64,000 bases of DNA from Vibrio owensii CAIM 1854 = LMG 25443. Lineage in GTDB: Bacteria > Pseudomonadota > Gammaproteobacteria > Enterobacterales > Vibrionaceae. The notes beneath the pieces were generated by a model, which made no database searches, was not told where the DNA came from, and saw only the letters and a program-made list of their open reading frames with translations. Below, piece by piece: positions 52,170-61,991 of the stretch. The stretch is taken from assembly GCF_000817815.1 (NCBI RefSeq), contig NZ_JPRD01000073.1, positions 38,828-102,827 of the forward strand, read 5' to 3'. Position 1 is the first letter of the stretch, and each line of letters begins with the position of its first letter. Made by a program: the position numbers and the translations under genes.

Positions 52170-53786
52170 CTAAGCTTGTGCTGTTACATAACAGACTGAG
52201 AACGGTACATTGAGGCGATTGAACTCCTTGATCCAACGCCATTGGTTATCTTGGAGTTTATCGCCCGGACCTTTCACTTCTATCCATTCAAACTTCCCAT
52301 CTTTAAAAGCAATCAAGTCCGGCATACCGTTTCGATAGAGTTTTAGGTCGCTTAATTGCACGTTAAACAGTTCGACCAACAGGGCATTAGGGATGTGTTC
52401 AAGAGCAAGGGATATCAGCTCTTCGTTCACGTATGCCCAGCTGACGAAGGGATTGCTGATCCCAACTTTATCTCTGTATGTATCAAACAACGCCGGTTTA
52501 TTCCCTTGTTGAACTTGCACAAGTGCATTGTCGATAAGCTGCTTTCTTTTATCGGCAAAATCGGCGTGATACAAATCCAATGGTCGATGTTGATAAGCGT
52601 TAATGAATGCACCTTCTATCGGTGCAAAAATCGCATCCCACAAGGTCAATCCTAACAAGCTGTTGAGTAGGGTATTCTCGGAATAGAAAACGGTCCAACC
52701 TAAACTTTCGAAATGCGCTTTGGTTGCCAGCTCCACACGTTGTTGGGACAGATCCAATTCGATGTGGTATTCGCTGCATTTTGGCTTGGTGGCTCTCGGG
52801 ACTTTCAAGCCTTGTTTACGTTTAACGCGTTGTTCGAGCTTCTGTGCTACCTCAAACTCAGAGACATCGATAGGGTGGGTGAGCATTTCCGTGACAATGT
52901 CACTAAATAAATCGTTTTGTTCTAGCTTGTCGTAAATGCGAGCACGACGCTCTCGGCTTGGCGCGAGTGTGGTCGTCTCAAACAGCGCAATTGCAATCTC
53001 AAGTTCGTTTATGCGTTCGTAATCACGGGCAATGTCGTTAATCATGTGCTCGCGTTTACGATCGACGTAGCGATGTTCAACCTTTTCTGGCATTGCTTCG
53101 ATAAGAATATCGAGGTTCGCTTTTTGTTTTCTGTCGCATTGCCAATAAAGGTTGGAGAGTTGGCTGAGTTCAATAAGCCGATCGATTTGCTCTCTACTCT
53201 CGAAGAATCGACGCGCTTTACTTAACTGGTATTGTTCGAATTGGTGTAAGCCTAAGTCATCAAGCACGAACTGACTGAGGTCTTGATGGGTATTAGCAAA
53301 AAACAGCGTCAGCAAAACATCAATCATGTGTGCGGAGTTAAGCTTAATCACCGTGAAATCCAGAGCCTCAAATAGCTCGAAACGCTCTTCACTTAGACAT
53401 GCCACTAATGCCTCTTTCTTGAGAGATTTAGGATGCTCAGGATAGAGCGTGACGATCTCTGGCTTGGTCAGTAGATTCGCTGCTAACTCCCGTATCGTTA
53501 GGTCAGGGGAGAGCGAGACAAAACCATGAGTTGCCAATTCATCCAAAGCCCACTGGATGTTCTCAATTTCTTGATAGTTGAGTTTGTCGCTACGAAACCA
53601 GCACCCTTTACGGCTGTATAGGCGTACAAGAAGGCACTGTGCAGGCTTGCTTAAGCTCTTAAACGCGGATAGCCATTGGTGTTCATCTTCGCTAAGTAAA
53701 TCGCTGTACCACTTGGTAGCGTGCTGTGTGAGCTTAAAGAAGTTATCGAGATAGTAATCTGGCGCGAGTTCGACGGTGTTTTCCAT
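52170..53786 (-). CDS. FAN1-like VRR-NUC nuclease
   Basis: This 538-residue protein (ATG at 53786) ends with a VRR-NUC domain: RNGMPDLIAF, then FEWIEVKGPGDKLQDNQWRW supplies the PD-(D/E)xK catalytic residues. The N-terminal two-thirds are helical (SAP-like and TPR-like regions as in FAN1 homologues), with NTLLNSLLGLTLWDAIFAP before the nuclease. Bacterial FAN1 homologues are structure-specific 5' flap nucleases linked to crosslink repair. It converges with the HEAT/TPR gene (18-base gap, no clear terminator). Confidence 0.87.
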   Translation of the reverse strand: MENTVELAPDYYLDNFFKLTQHATKWYSDLLSEDEHQWLSAFKSLSKPAQCLLVRLYSRKGCWFRSDKLNYQEIENIQWALDELATHGFVSLSPDLTIRELAANLLTKPEIVTLYPEHPKSLKKEALVACLSEERFELFEALDFTVIKLNSAHMIDVLLTLFFANTHQDLSQFVLDDLGLHQFEQYQLSKARRFFESREQIDRLIELSQLSNLYWQCDRKQKANLDILIEAMPEKVEHRYVDRKREHMINDIARDYERINELEIAIALFETTTLAPSRERRARIYDKLEQNDLFSDIVTEMLTHPIDVSEFEVAQKLEQRVKRKQGLKVPRATKPKCSEYHIELDLSQQRVELATKAHFESLGWTVFYSENTLLNSLLGLTLWDAIFAPIEGAFINAYQHRPLDLYHADFADKRKQLIDNALVQVQQGNKPALFDTYRDKVGISNPFVSWAYVNEELISLALEHIPNALLVELFNVQLSDLKLYRNGMPDLIAFKDGKFEWIEVKGPGDKLQDNQWRWIKEFNRLNVPFSVCYVTAQA

Positions 53787-53801
53787 AACCAACTAACAAT
53801 A

Positions 53802-53833
53802 AAAAAGGCTTAACCCATAGGTTAAGCCTTTTT
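53802..53833 (-). terminator. Terminator of the MFS carrier gene
   Basis: A perfect 14-bp stem (53802-53815 with 53820-53833, loop CATA) with A/T runs on both sides. On the - strand it follows the MFS gene stop. Confidence 0.9.
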
Positions 53834-53881
53834 CGAATCAATTTCTGCAGATCTATTAGATAAATAGAACTGGACTGGCGA

Positions 53882-55114
53882 TTAAGCGTTTTTCAGTTGT
53901 GCTACTTTCGCTTCAGTCAGTGGTTTAGTGATGAACGCTAGTACGATACACACTGCCATCATTACTGCTGAGATAGTGTAAGCAAGACCGTAGCCGTCAC
54001 CGTTAGTCATTGAGAAACCAACAACAGCTGCACCGATTGCACCACCGATACCCCATGCTGTGTAAAGCACGCCGTAGTTAGTACCGTAGTTCTTCAGACC
54101 GTAGAATTCAGCCGTTAGAGTAGGGAATACTGCTAGAAGCGTACCGTAACCTACTGCTGCGATTGCTGTACCGATGATTAGCGTGAACTCAGTTTTGAAC
54201 GTTGCGAACAGAACCATGTTGATGCCCTGTAGAACGAACGCTAGAAGAAGAGTACGTACGCCACCGATCTTGTCTGCAAGCATACCTGCTGCTACACGAC
54301 CGCCTGAGTTAAATACCGCAAGGATAGACGCTAGGTAAACCGCGTTTGGTAGGTTCGCTTGAACGCTTGCGATAGTTGTGATGTTACCGATGATCATAAG
54401 ACCAACAGAAGCTGCGAACGCGTACATGATCCATAGAGAGTAGAACTGTGGCGTTTTAAGCATTGCTTTCCAAGTTAGGTCGTCAGACTTCTTCACAACC
54501 TTAGGTGCTTGACCTTCTTTTACTTTAGGTTCAGCTGGCGTGTAGTCTGCTGGTGGGTTGTTGATTGTTGCTGCTAGAGGAACAGCGATAGCAAGGATGC
54601 CAACACCAAGAACTAAGAAGCTTGTTTGGATGCCCATGCTGTCGATCAGCGCAGAAGTCACAGGAGCTAGGTAGATAGCTGCTAGACCGAAACCTGCTGC
54701 GATGATGCCGTTAACCATACCTTTTTTAGATGCGTGGAACCACTTCATTGCAGAAGGAGAAAGACACGCGTAACCAAAACCGATACCTGCACCAGTGATC
54801 ACACCGAAAGTGATGTTCAGCATTAGTGGTGAGTTAACAAAACCAGAAGCGATCATGCCTAGACCAGTTAGAACAGTACCTAGGATTAGGATCAAACGTG
54901 GACCCATACGGTCTTGAAGAATACCTGCAACAAGAAGACAGATAGAGAAAGTAATAGTTGCAGTCGCGTAAGGTGCAGATGCTTCTGCTGCGCTCCAGCC
55001 TGACTCAGTCACTAGTGCTTTGTTGAATACACTCCAAGCATACAGGATGCCAAGACAAAGGTTGATACAGAATCCTGCTAACAGGATGCGCATAGCTTTA
55101 TCAATCTTGCTCAT
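53882..55114 (-). CDS. MFS transporter of the oxalate/formate antiporter type
   Basis: This 410-residue protein has 12 predicted transmembrane helices and a central cytosolic loop (about residues 195-225). The N-terminal FCINLCLGILYAWSVF and the loop QDRMGPR are typical of the OFA (OxlT-like/YhjX) branch of MFS. Substrates are small carboxylates in known members; the one here is unknown. A 576-base gene-free stretch lies upstream. Confidence 0.87.
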   Translation of the reverse strand: MSKIDKAMRILLAGFCINLCLGILYAWSVFNKALVTESGWSAAEASAPYATATITFSICLLVAGILQDRMGPRLILILGTVLTGLGMIASGFVNSPLMLNITFGVITGAGIGFGYACLSPSAMKWFHASKKGMVNGIIAAGFGLAAIYLAPVTSALIDSMGIQTSFLVLGVGILAIAVPLAATINNPPADYTPAEPKVKEGQAPKVVKKSDDLTWKAMLKTPQFYSLWIMYAFAASVGLMIIGNITTIASVQANLPNAVYLASILAVFNSGGRVAAGMLADKIGGVRTLLLAFVLQGINMVLFATFKTEFTLIIGTAIAAVGYGTLLAVFPTLTAEFYGLKNYGTNYGVLYTAWGIGGAIGAAVVGFSMTNGDGYGLAYTISAVMMAVCIVLAFITKPLTEAKVAQLKNA

Positions 55115-55690
55115 TTTTGTTCTCAGTAATACCTCTTGGCAGATAGCAAAGAGGGGTCGGTTTAAAGATAGGGTTTACTCAAAATAAGTTTGCGTTTTTC
55201 AACACATAACGTAATGAGCGCGGATTATAACCAATAAATGTGTGATTGGAATCTCTTTTTACCCCTGTAGCTAAAAATAATTTGAAACATTAAAAATGAT
55301 TGTAATGAGGGCGTTTTATATATGACGAAAATGTTGATCTAACGTAAAGAAGCTTTGGTTTGGTAGTGAGATCCTAAGTGAAACAAGGTTGATAGCTCGA
55401 ACATGGGTGTTTGGCTCACAGTTTAAGCAAAAAGTTTCAAAATGTTTAAGTGTTAATGTTCTGTAACAAAAGTGGCCAAAATAGAGACTGCTTTTTGTAA
55501 GTGCAGGATCTAAAGGGTTTATAAATTCGAGAATGTTAACCGCTTGTAATAACTAGATTCAAAAGGAAGGGTTGAACACAAAGTGAGCAAAAAATGTGCT
55601 TGTAATTGCTAAATAGATAAGCAAAATAGGGCGCAAAATGAGTTTTCATTAATGAAAGGATGCTTTTCTCTACTTGTAGTGAGGTGACTT
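55115..55690. promoter_or_regulatory. 576-base gene-free divergent region
   Basis: This lies between the MFS gene and a small membrane-protein gene and is AT-rich, without a supported gene or RNA. The clearest element is the perfect palindrome TTTCATTAATGAAA (55644-55657), 34 bases before the small gene. A regulatory RNA cannot be excluded but none was identified. Confidence 0.35.
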
Positions 55691-56047
55691 ATGAAATTGT
55701 TCCTATTACTTATGGCTTCTGTTTCTGCAGGTGTCGCATCAGCAGATCACATCCATTCATTCATGCTAGGTCTTTCTATTGCATCGCTTGCAGTAGGTAG
55801 CTGCTACTTCTTCGCATTCCGTAGTTCGCGTTTCCCACAGCTTGCTTTGTTCTTACTGATCTGTGGCATGTTGTCTAAATTGACGATTACTGTGGTCGGT
55901 GTGATGTGGGGTATGTCAGCTGAGCTGATTACGTCTCCAATCGTATTTGCTTTGTCTTACCTGTTCTTCTCACTAGCAGTAACCTACCTATGGTTCAGCT
56001 ACCGTCAAAGCATCACCAAGATTCCTGAGCGCTTCAAAGCGGCTTAA
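55691..56047 (+). CDS. Small integral membrane protein of unknown function
   Basis: This 118-residue protein has about four hydrophobic helices (residues 2-20, 26-44, 50-70, 82-103) and a short basic tail (RQSITKIPERFKAA). The first helix could be a signal anchor. A GAGG ribosome-binding site lies before the ATG and the gene ends at a strong terminator, so it appears to be a real single-gene unit. No family was recognised. Confidence 0.7.
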   Translation: MKLFLLLMASVSAGVASADHIHSFMLGLSIASLAVGSCYFFAFRSSRFPQLALFLLICGMLSKLTITVVGVMWGMSAELITSPIVFALSYLFFSLAVTYLWFSYRQSITKIPERFKAA

Positions 56048-56072
56048 TCAAAGTAATCAATTGATGAACACA

Positions 56073-56105
56073 AAAACGCCAGCGATTATCGCTGGCGTTT
56101 TGCTT
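56073..56105. terminator. Bidirectional terminator
   Basis: A perfect 13-bp stem (56073-56085 with 56089-56101, loop TTA). It serves the small membrane-protein gene and the convergent M48 protease gene. Confidence 0.9.
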
Positions 56106-56112
56106 TCTGTGT

Positions 56113-57996
56113 TTAAAGCGTCACAGTCAGCGGAGGCTCTGGTACTTCCAAAAAGCATGCTATCACTCGATACAATTCACCTTCTGCAACGGTGATCTTC
56201 CCATCCGATTCAATGGCCAAGCGGCATGCTTTAACGAACTGACGTCGTTGAACGGGTTTCAGTTGCAACAACAGCTCTAGTGCAGCGCGGCTCAAGCGCC
56301 AATTCTTGTTTGCAGGCTCTAACGTTACTTCCGCGAAACCTAAAGATGTTAGGGCTGAATTAAATGCAAGTTGCGCCGCTTGTGGTTCTGAGTGACTGAC
56401 CCAAGCTAGCTCCCTCAGTAACCAATGTACACTTTCTTCCAGTTGCTTAAGGGTTTTGTTCTGGCGAGTAAACCCAAAAGGTGCGATGAGCTGCTTCTCA
56501 AGTAAATTAATGACGCACCACTCACCGAGAGAGTAATGATTGTCAGTTTGTGATAATTCACGCAGCACTTCACACAACCGGTTCTTTTGGCCTTCACTGA
56601 GTGCTTTTAGGGCAGGGACCGCTAATTCCAAAAGAGGAAGGCGCAAATGCGTTGGCAGCTCGTAATCTAACCAAGGTAATAACTTTGCGTGCGACACCAT
56701 TGGAATATGACCTTTGATCATCTCACGCTGCACTTTGCTTCCATCAAAAATTAGCAGCAATGCAATAAAACGAGCGCTATAAGGTTCACGTGCTATGTCG
56801 ACCAAGTCTTGTGGCAATTGGCTAATGAGCTGTTTCCCTGTCTCACTTAACTCTGAGGAAGTTGGCGCGACACTCTGTGGCTCAACGTTCTGGGTACTTA
56901 AGTCTTGGGTACTCAAGCCGGCATCCGACGCAAATCCACTGACTTGTCCATTACCGAAAGTTGCTCCTTGACTACGACTTTTACTCAAAAAGCTGCCATC
57001 CCAATTAGGCTCAATCCGGCGAATCCTTTCTTCAAGTGGTGGGTGAGTAGCAAATAAACCAGTAAAGCCAGATAAGTTGCTCTGACCAAACATCATATGG
57101 CTCATTTGGCTGCTTGCTTTGGCGTTAAGATAAGACCCAGCGTTGCAACCACCTATCTTTTTTAAAGCGCCAGCGATGCCTTGATCGTTACGGGTAAACT
57201 GAACCGCACTCGCATCGGCTAAGAACTCCCTTTGTCTTGAGATTGCCGCTTTGATCATTGAACCAAACAAAGTGCCAACCCAGCCTAGAATCAAGCAGAC
57301 AATCGCTATCAACATAATGACGGCAAAGCCTTTATCTGAATCGGAAGAGCTTCTTGAGACGCGACTGGTGTGGTGTGTGTTGTCTAACACCAGATGACCG
57401 AAATGGGCAATGCAAGTGATGCCGAAGAGTACCCCGATTAAACGTGTGTTCAGGCGCATGTCTCCGTTTAAGATGTGGCTGAACTCATGAGCAATCACGC
57501 CTTGTAATTCATCACGTGTGAAGGTGTCTAGTGCGCCTTGTGTAACACCGATTACAGCATCATCAATACTCATACCTGCAGCAAACGCGTTGATGCCTCG
57601 TTCTTCTTGCATCACATAAACAGGAGGAACGGGAATCCCTGACGCGATCGCCATTTCTTCTACCACGTTAAGAAGTCGCCTGTGTTTGGCGTCTATCGTG
57701 TTGGAGGAAATCAGCTTACCACCAATGCTTTCCGCAACGCCTCGGCCACCGTTCGAAGATAAGTCAGATAGGCGAATCATCGAACTTATTGCTACGATCA
57801 ACACGACACCCGCAAAGCACAGTAAGACATAGCTAATGGCCGTGTTTTGATCAAATGGCTCACCCGTCACCCCATAGTAAATACCAATCGATAGGACGCT
57901 GACCAAACCCGTAATGACAAATACCGCTAAGGAAAACAGAAACACCAAAAGCCCGGTGCGTTGTCGCGCGGTATCTTGATGGTCAAAGAAATTCAT
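56113..57996 (-). CDS. M48 (HtpX-like) membrane metalloprotease with long C-terminal extension
   Basis: This 627-residue protein has two N-terminal transmembrane helices (about 15-40 and 52-72), zinc-binding HEFSH (His170, Glu171, His174), two further helices (about 187-205 and 225-250) and the third ligand in SRQREFLADASA. The C-terminal 300 residues go beyond ordinary HtpX (about 290 residues) and end in a helical, TerB-like region (ACRLAIESDGKITVAEGEL). The gene overlaps lemA by 1 base. LemA and M48 proteases are often paired, pointing to a shared membrane quality-control role. Confidence 0.87.
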   Translation of the reverse strand: MNFFDHQDTARQRTGLLVFLFSLAVFVITGLVSVLSIGIYYGVTGEPFDQNTAISYVLLCFAGVVLIVAISSMIRLSDLSSNGGRGVAESIGGKLISSNTIDAKHRRLLNVVEEMAIASGIPVPPVYVMQEERGINAFAAGMSIDDAVIGVTQGALDTFTRDELQGVIAHEFSHILNGDMRLNTRLIGVLFGITCIAHFGHLVLDNTHHTSRVSRSSSDSDKGFAVIMLIAIVCLILGWVGTLFGSMIKAAISRQREFLADASAVQFTRNDQGIAGALKKIGGCNAGSYLNAKASSQMSHMMFGQSNLSGFTGLFATHPPLEERIRRIEPNWDGSFLSKSRSQGATFGNGQVSGFASDAGLSTQDLSTQNVEPQSVAPTSSELSETGKQLISQLPQDLVDIAREPYSARFIALLLIFDGSKVQREMIKGHIPMVSHAKLLPWLDYELPTHLRLPLLELAVPALKALSEGQKNRLCEVLRELSQTDNHYSLGEWCVINLLEKQLIAPFGFTRQNKTLKQLEESVHWLLRELAWVSHSEPQAAQLAFNSALTSLGFAEVTLEPANKNWRLSRAALELLLQLKPVQRRQFVKACRLAIESDGKITVAEGELYRVIACFLEVPEPPLTVTL

Positions 57997-58586
57997 TAGA
58001 ACTCAACCTTAGGTGCTTCTTGGATGGCTTCAGTGTCTGCAAATTCCAACAACTTGCCGTCTTGGAAACCAAACATATTGGCAAACAAGACTGGTGGGAA
58101 AGTTTGCTTGTAGGTGTTGTAGCTGGTGACTGCATCATTAAAGGCTTGGCGAGCAAAAGCGACTTTATTCTCTGTGCTAGTCAGCTCTTCTTGCAGTTGG
58201 CTCATGGTTTCGTTGGCTTTCAGTTCTGGATACGCCTCTACAACCACATTTAACTTGCCTAGCGCATTTTGTAGCATGCCTTCTGCTTGTGCTAATTGGC
58301 TGATGGCGGCGTCGCTGTCTGGCGCATCACTGGCTGCTTTTAAACCAGTGATTGCTTGGTTTCGAGCTTGAATTACTCGCTCAAACGTTTCTTTCTCATG
58401 CTCCATATAGCCTTTTGCGGTGCTAACAAGGTTTGGGATCAAGTCGTAACGTCGTTTCAACTGTACTTCAATCTGAGCAAAGCTGTTTTTAAAGCGATTA
58501 CGTAGCGTCACTAGCTTGTTGTAAATGCTGACCGCAAACACCGCGATAAGCAAAATGATGACGATAAAAACAATAAGTGAAGTCAT
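57996..58586 (-). CDS. lemA: LemA-family membrane protein
   Basis: This 196-residue protein has one N-terminal transmembrane helix (about residues 2-22) and a helical-bundle domain with the family motif NRFKNSFAQIEVQLKRRYDLIPNLV. The start at 58586 (MTSLIVFI) gives the normal family length; longer upstream in-frame starts would put unlikely residues before the helix. It ends one base into the protease gene, so the two are co-translated. Confidence 0.9.
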   Translation of the reverse strand: MTSLIVFIVIILLIAVFAVSIYNKLVTLRNRFKNSFAQIEVQLKRRYDLIPNLVSTAKGYMEHEKETFERVIQARNQAITGLKAASDAPDSDAAISQLAQAEGMLQNALGKLNVVVEAYPELKANETMSQLQEELTSTENKVAFARQAFNDAVTSYNTYKQTFPPVLFANMFGFQDGKLLEFADTEAIQEAPKVEF

Positions 58587-58776
58587 AGTAAGTTCCATTT
58601 TGTGAATGTATGAGATTTTTATATAAGCTGTTGAGATAGTAAGCAAATCAGACTGCTGAGAATGTGGAGCACTTTGAAAATATGGAACGCATTGCTTAAT
58701 AAAACGCACTACCTAATAAAACGAAGGACTGGTGAATGAAGAAGAGAAGGGCGTAAGAGAAGAGTCGTAGAATAAA

Positions 58777-58804
58777 AAAGGCTCGACATAGAAGCCGAGC
58801 CTTT
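58777..58804 (-). terminator. Terminator of dcuC
   Basis: Stem AAAGGCTCG/CGAGCCTTT (58777-58785 with 58796-58804), with a T run on the - strand, 26 bases past the dcuC stop. Confidence 0.88.
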
Positions 58805-58830
58805 GTTGATTGACGCGATGTAACCGCAGT

Positions 58831-60198
58831 TTATGCCGTCATTGGTACAAGCACCATAGTACCGATGATTACAGTAATCAGACCTGCCAGAACTGGCACT
58901 GATGTACGTTTTACTACTTCGAACGGACTGATGTTTGCCATACCAGAAGTCGCAACGATTACACCAGATACTGGCGAGATAGTACGGCCTAGGTTAGATG
59001 CTTGTAGCATTGGGATGATTAGGAACGCAGGGTTAAGACCCATCTTCGCAGCCAGTGAAGGAGCAAGCTCTACGAATGCGTAGAATGGAGCGTTACCAGA
59101 ACCCGTCGCAATCGCAGCAGCAACAGTTAGACCGGTTAGAATAAGCATTAGCGCGATACCGCCAGCGCCTGCGTTGTCTGCAAGGTGTAGTAGGTTATCG
59201 ATAGCACCAATTGACATAAGACCTTGCGCGAATACACCCGCTGCAACCAACAGCATTACCACGCCTTTAAACGCATCTGCCATGCCCGCATAACAAGAAT
59301 CAAGATCCTCAAGCGACTTCTTACCGTCAAACTTGTTCACCACATAGTGAATCACAGCACCCAAGAAGATAGAACCTACCACGATAGTGTAGATGTCTAG
59401 AGTCAGGCCAGGAATCGTGCGACCGTTGAATAGGAATACACCGATGATTGGTAGGAAAGGAAGAACCGCATAGAACGCTGGTGCATCTGCTTTGATCTCA
59501 GATACGTCAATCTTTTCCATTGGCGTGTTGTCTTTCTTATCTAGGTATTTGTTCCAGAAGAATGCCGCTGCAGCCATTACGATGATCGCACAAATAGACA
59601 CAGGCAGTACGGTTTGAACCGCGAACACGTCAAGCGCTAGGCCTGATTTTTCTGCCGCGATAACCACGTCACCAGAAGTTGGTGAAAGGATGATTGCCGC
59701 CGGTGAAGCACACACTGCTACCGCAGCAGGGCGGGAGATACCCATTGCTGTCATCATTGGGAATAGGGTAGCCATTAATAGCACGCCTAGACCGGTTGCT
59801 GAACTCACGGCAAGAGACATCAAACATGCCACGATGTAAGCCGCTACCAAAAGGACGTATGGAGACTTGATAACAGAAAGCGGTTTAGAGAACTGTTTTA
59901 CTACTACATTGTTTGCGCCGATGTGTGTCATGTAAGACGCGAAGCCACAAAGTAGCATGATTTGCATACCAAGGCCGCCGCCACGGTATTGAAGCATGTA
60001 TTTTACGTACTCTAGTGCGTCCGTCACCATATTACCCGTTGAGGTTACTTTTGATGGCAGAACGTCATGGCCAAGCAGACCAGTCATAAGAAGCAAACTA
60101 ATACCTGCGGTTAATAACACGCCAGCGGCTTTGTAGCCTTTGACAATGAAATAACCCACAGCAATGGTCACTACCAAGCCAATTAAGAGCTCTAACAT
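58831..60198 (-). CDS. dcuC: C4-dicarboxylate transporter DcuC
   Basis: This 455-residue protein has about 12 transmembrane helices and matches the DcuC family: SSATGLGVLLMATLFPMM, SPAAIILSPTSGDVV, ATGSGNAPFYAF and GRTISPVSGVIVA. It exports succinate and exchanges C4-dicarboxylates during anaerobic growth on fumarate. It is a single gene with its own terminator. Confidence 0.9.
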   Translation of the reverse strand: MLELLIGLVVTIAVGYFIVKGYKAAGVLLTAGISLLLMTGLLGHDVLPSKVTSTGNMVTDALEYVKYMLQYRGGGLGMQIMLLCGFASYMTHIGANNVVVKQFSKPLSVIKSPYVLLVAAYIVACLMSLAVSSATGLGVLLMATLFPMMTAMGISRPAAVAVCASPAAIILSPTSGDVVIAAEKSGLALDVFAVQTVLPVSICAIIVMAAAAFFWNKYLDKKDNTPMEKIDVSEIKADAPAFYAVLPFLPIIGVFLFNGRTIPGLTLDIYTIVVGSIFLGAVIHYVVNKFDGKKSLEDLDSCYAGMADAFKGVVMLLVAAGVFAQGLMSIGAIDNLLHLADNAGAGGIALMLILTGLTVAAAIATGSGNAPFYAFVELAPSLAAKMGLNPAFLIIPMLQASNLGRTISPVSGVIVATSGMANISPFEVVKRTSVPVLAGLITVIIGTMVLVPMTA

Positions 60199-60511
60199 AG
60201 GGTTGTCTCCAGATATTATGAAAAAAAGAAAGAAACTGTTTCAGTTTATGTCAGAGAATTTACAGAATTCTTTCCTGTGGCACGAGACTAAATTAGAGCT
60301 AGCATGATCTAAAACAAATAATAGATTAATAAATAATTGCGTTGGATTATATTGTTTAAATTACGTTCTTCAGGTGTTATGTACTGGTTTTGTTGTTTTT
60401 AAAGAAACGAAAATATGAACAATTTGTCGAATAAAAATCGTACGAAATGATTAAAAAGTGGGAAAAGCGATAGTTCGAGCTAGATCACGTTAAAGGGGCT
60501 TGATTGAACAA
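60199..60511 (-). promoter_or_regulatory. dcuC upstream region
   Basis: 313 bases without a gene. A partial CRP-like half-site (AGATCACG, near 60482) is the only element noted, and it is too weak to claim. Confidence 0.25.
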
Positions 60512-60541
60512 AAAAGCTCCGAATGAACGGAGCTTTTGTTT
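60512..60541 (-). terminator. Terminator of the desaturase gene
   Basis: Stem AAAAGCTCCG/CGGAGCTTTT (60512-60521 with 60528-60537), loop AATGAA, about 35 bases past the desaturase stop. Confidence 0.88.
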
Positions 60542-60573
60542 TGACGTCTTTATATTGAAGCGCGAGTTACACG

Positions 60574-61698
60574 TTATGCGTAGCGTCGCACCAAGAGGTT
60601 CCAACTGCGTTGTTGACGTTCAAATTCTTCCTTAATTTGTTCGTATTTCAGCTTTGATACGGAACGTTCGTACTTTTTCACTACGGTTGCTGTTTTCTCA
60701 CCAAGCACTTCTTTTCGCGCTTCATAATATTCTTGCATGTGGTGTACGAGTGCATCGAATTCCTGCTGAAGTTGGTCACGAATCGATTGGCTATTCGGTT
60801 TCGTTTCTAACTTTTCTTTTGCCTTTTTCAGCAACTGAGTTGCACGCGCTTTTTCGATACGGAAGGTCGATGTCGTACGAAGTTTGGTTGTTAACCCAAG
60901 CCAAGAGCACGATTTGATCAACCATTTAGTCGGGTCGTAATGCCACCAGTACACACCATTTCGGTAATCGTTTTCAAAGATGTGGTGGAAGTTATGATAA
61001 CCCTCACCAAAAGTGAAGAAGGCTAAGATGCCATTATCACGAGCAGTGTTTTTGTCGGTGAAAGTCTGCTTACCCCAAACATGCGCCAACGAATTGATGA
61101 AGAACGTGGTGTGATGACTCAAGAACAGGCGCGCGGCACCAACGATCAGGAACATTCCCCAGATATCACCATAGATAAGACCTAGTGCAAGAGGGAAGCC
61201 AATATTAGTCGCAATGGCCAAAGGAACGTAATACTTGTGCTGCCATGCAACGATCTTGTCTCGCTTCAAATCACGACAGTTTGTGTACTCGTTCTCTTTT
61301 GACTTGTTGTAATCGCGAAGCATCCAACCAATATGCGAGTACCAAAATCCGCGTTTCGCTGAGTACGGGTCTTTGTCATTGTCATCAACATGTTTGTGGT
61401 GAACACGATGATCAGAAGACCAATGCATTGCACTGTTTTGAAGAGAGAAAGCACCACCGATGGCAAAGATGAATCGTAAAACTGGGTGGGCTTCATAGGT
61501 TTTGTGGCTCCACAGACGGTGATAACCCGCGGTAATGGAGAGATTGGTAAAACTAAAGGCGATGATACCCCAGATCAGATGTTCCCAACCTAATCCGTAG
61601 TGGTATGCATACCAAGGCAATACAACAAAAGTCAGAATAAAACTGGCAGAAAATATCAATAGATTCAACCAGATAATGGGCGGTTTATTATGCGTCAC
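60574..61698 (-). CDS. Membrane acyl-CoA (delta-9 type) fatty acid desaturase
   Basis: This 374-residue di-iron membrane enzyme introduces a double bond into acyl chains. The three histidine boxes are HRLWSH (residues 60-65), HRVHH (97-101) and HNFHH (about 240). Four hydrophobic helices lie around them. The last 90 residues are a highly charged helical, coiled-coil-like extension (about 285-374), which lengthens the protein relative to many bacterial desaturases. A FabR-like operator lies 45 bases upstream, so expression probably responds to unsaturated fatty-acid supply. Confidence 0.9.
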   Translation of the reverse strand: MTHNKPPIIWLNLLIFSASFILTFVVLPWYAYHYGLGWEHLIWGIIAFSFTNLSITAGYHRLWSHKTYEAHPVLRFIFAIGGAFSLQNSAMHWSSDHRVHHKHVDDNDKDPYSAKRGFWYSHIGWMLRDYNKSKENEYTNCRDLKRDKIVAWQHKYYVPLAIATNIGFPLALGLIYGDIWGMFLIVGAARLFLSHHTTFFINSLAHVWGKQTFTDKNTARDNGILAFFTFGEGYHNFHHIFENDYRNGVYWWHYDPTKWLIKSCSWLGLTTKLRTTSTFRIEKARATQLLKKAKEKLETKPNSQSIRDQLQQEFDALVHHMQEYYEARKEVLGEKTATVVKKYERSVSKLKYEQIKEEFERQQRSWNLLVRRYA

Positions 61699-61742
61699 GA
61701 TGTGTCCCTAACTTTGAGCTAACAACTGTTCGCTAGAATATC

Positions 61743-61759
61743 AGCGTACACGTGTAAGT
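61743..61759 (-). promoter_or_regulatory. FabR-like operator upstream of the desaturase gene
   Basis: AGCGTACACGTGTAAGT contains the perfect palindrome TACACGTGTA and closely resembles the FabR site (AGCGTACA-N-TGT-CGCT type) that controls unsaturated fatty-acid genes in gammaproteobacteria. The consensus is recalled from knowledge, not aligned. Confidence 0.55.
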
Positions 61760-61991
61760 CAAACTAAAGTTAGACGACTTTGTTTCGAGTTGTGACAGTT
61801 ATATCGCTAAGGTCAAACTCGCAATAATCTGGTGTAGTCAGTGGGATTTTTTGCTTTTAAACGAATAATGAGTAGTATTAATCAATGAGCTGTGGCTATA
61901 GATTTGTAAAATCTGCCAAAAATATGTAGTTAAAGAGGTGGAAAATGCCAAAGCTCGTTAGAGAAGCAATAAAAGAACATAGGAATACGTA

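Noticed and set aside
60460..60500. CRP site upstream of dcuC
   Set aside because: Only one half (AGATCACG) resembles the consensus; the other half does not match.
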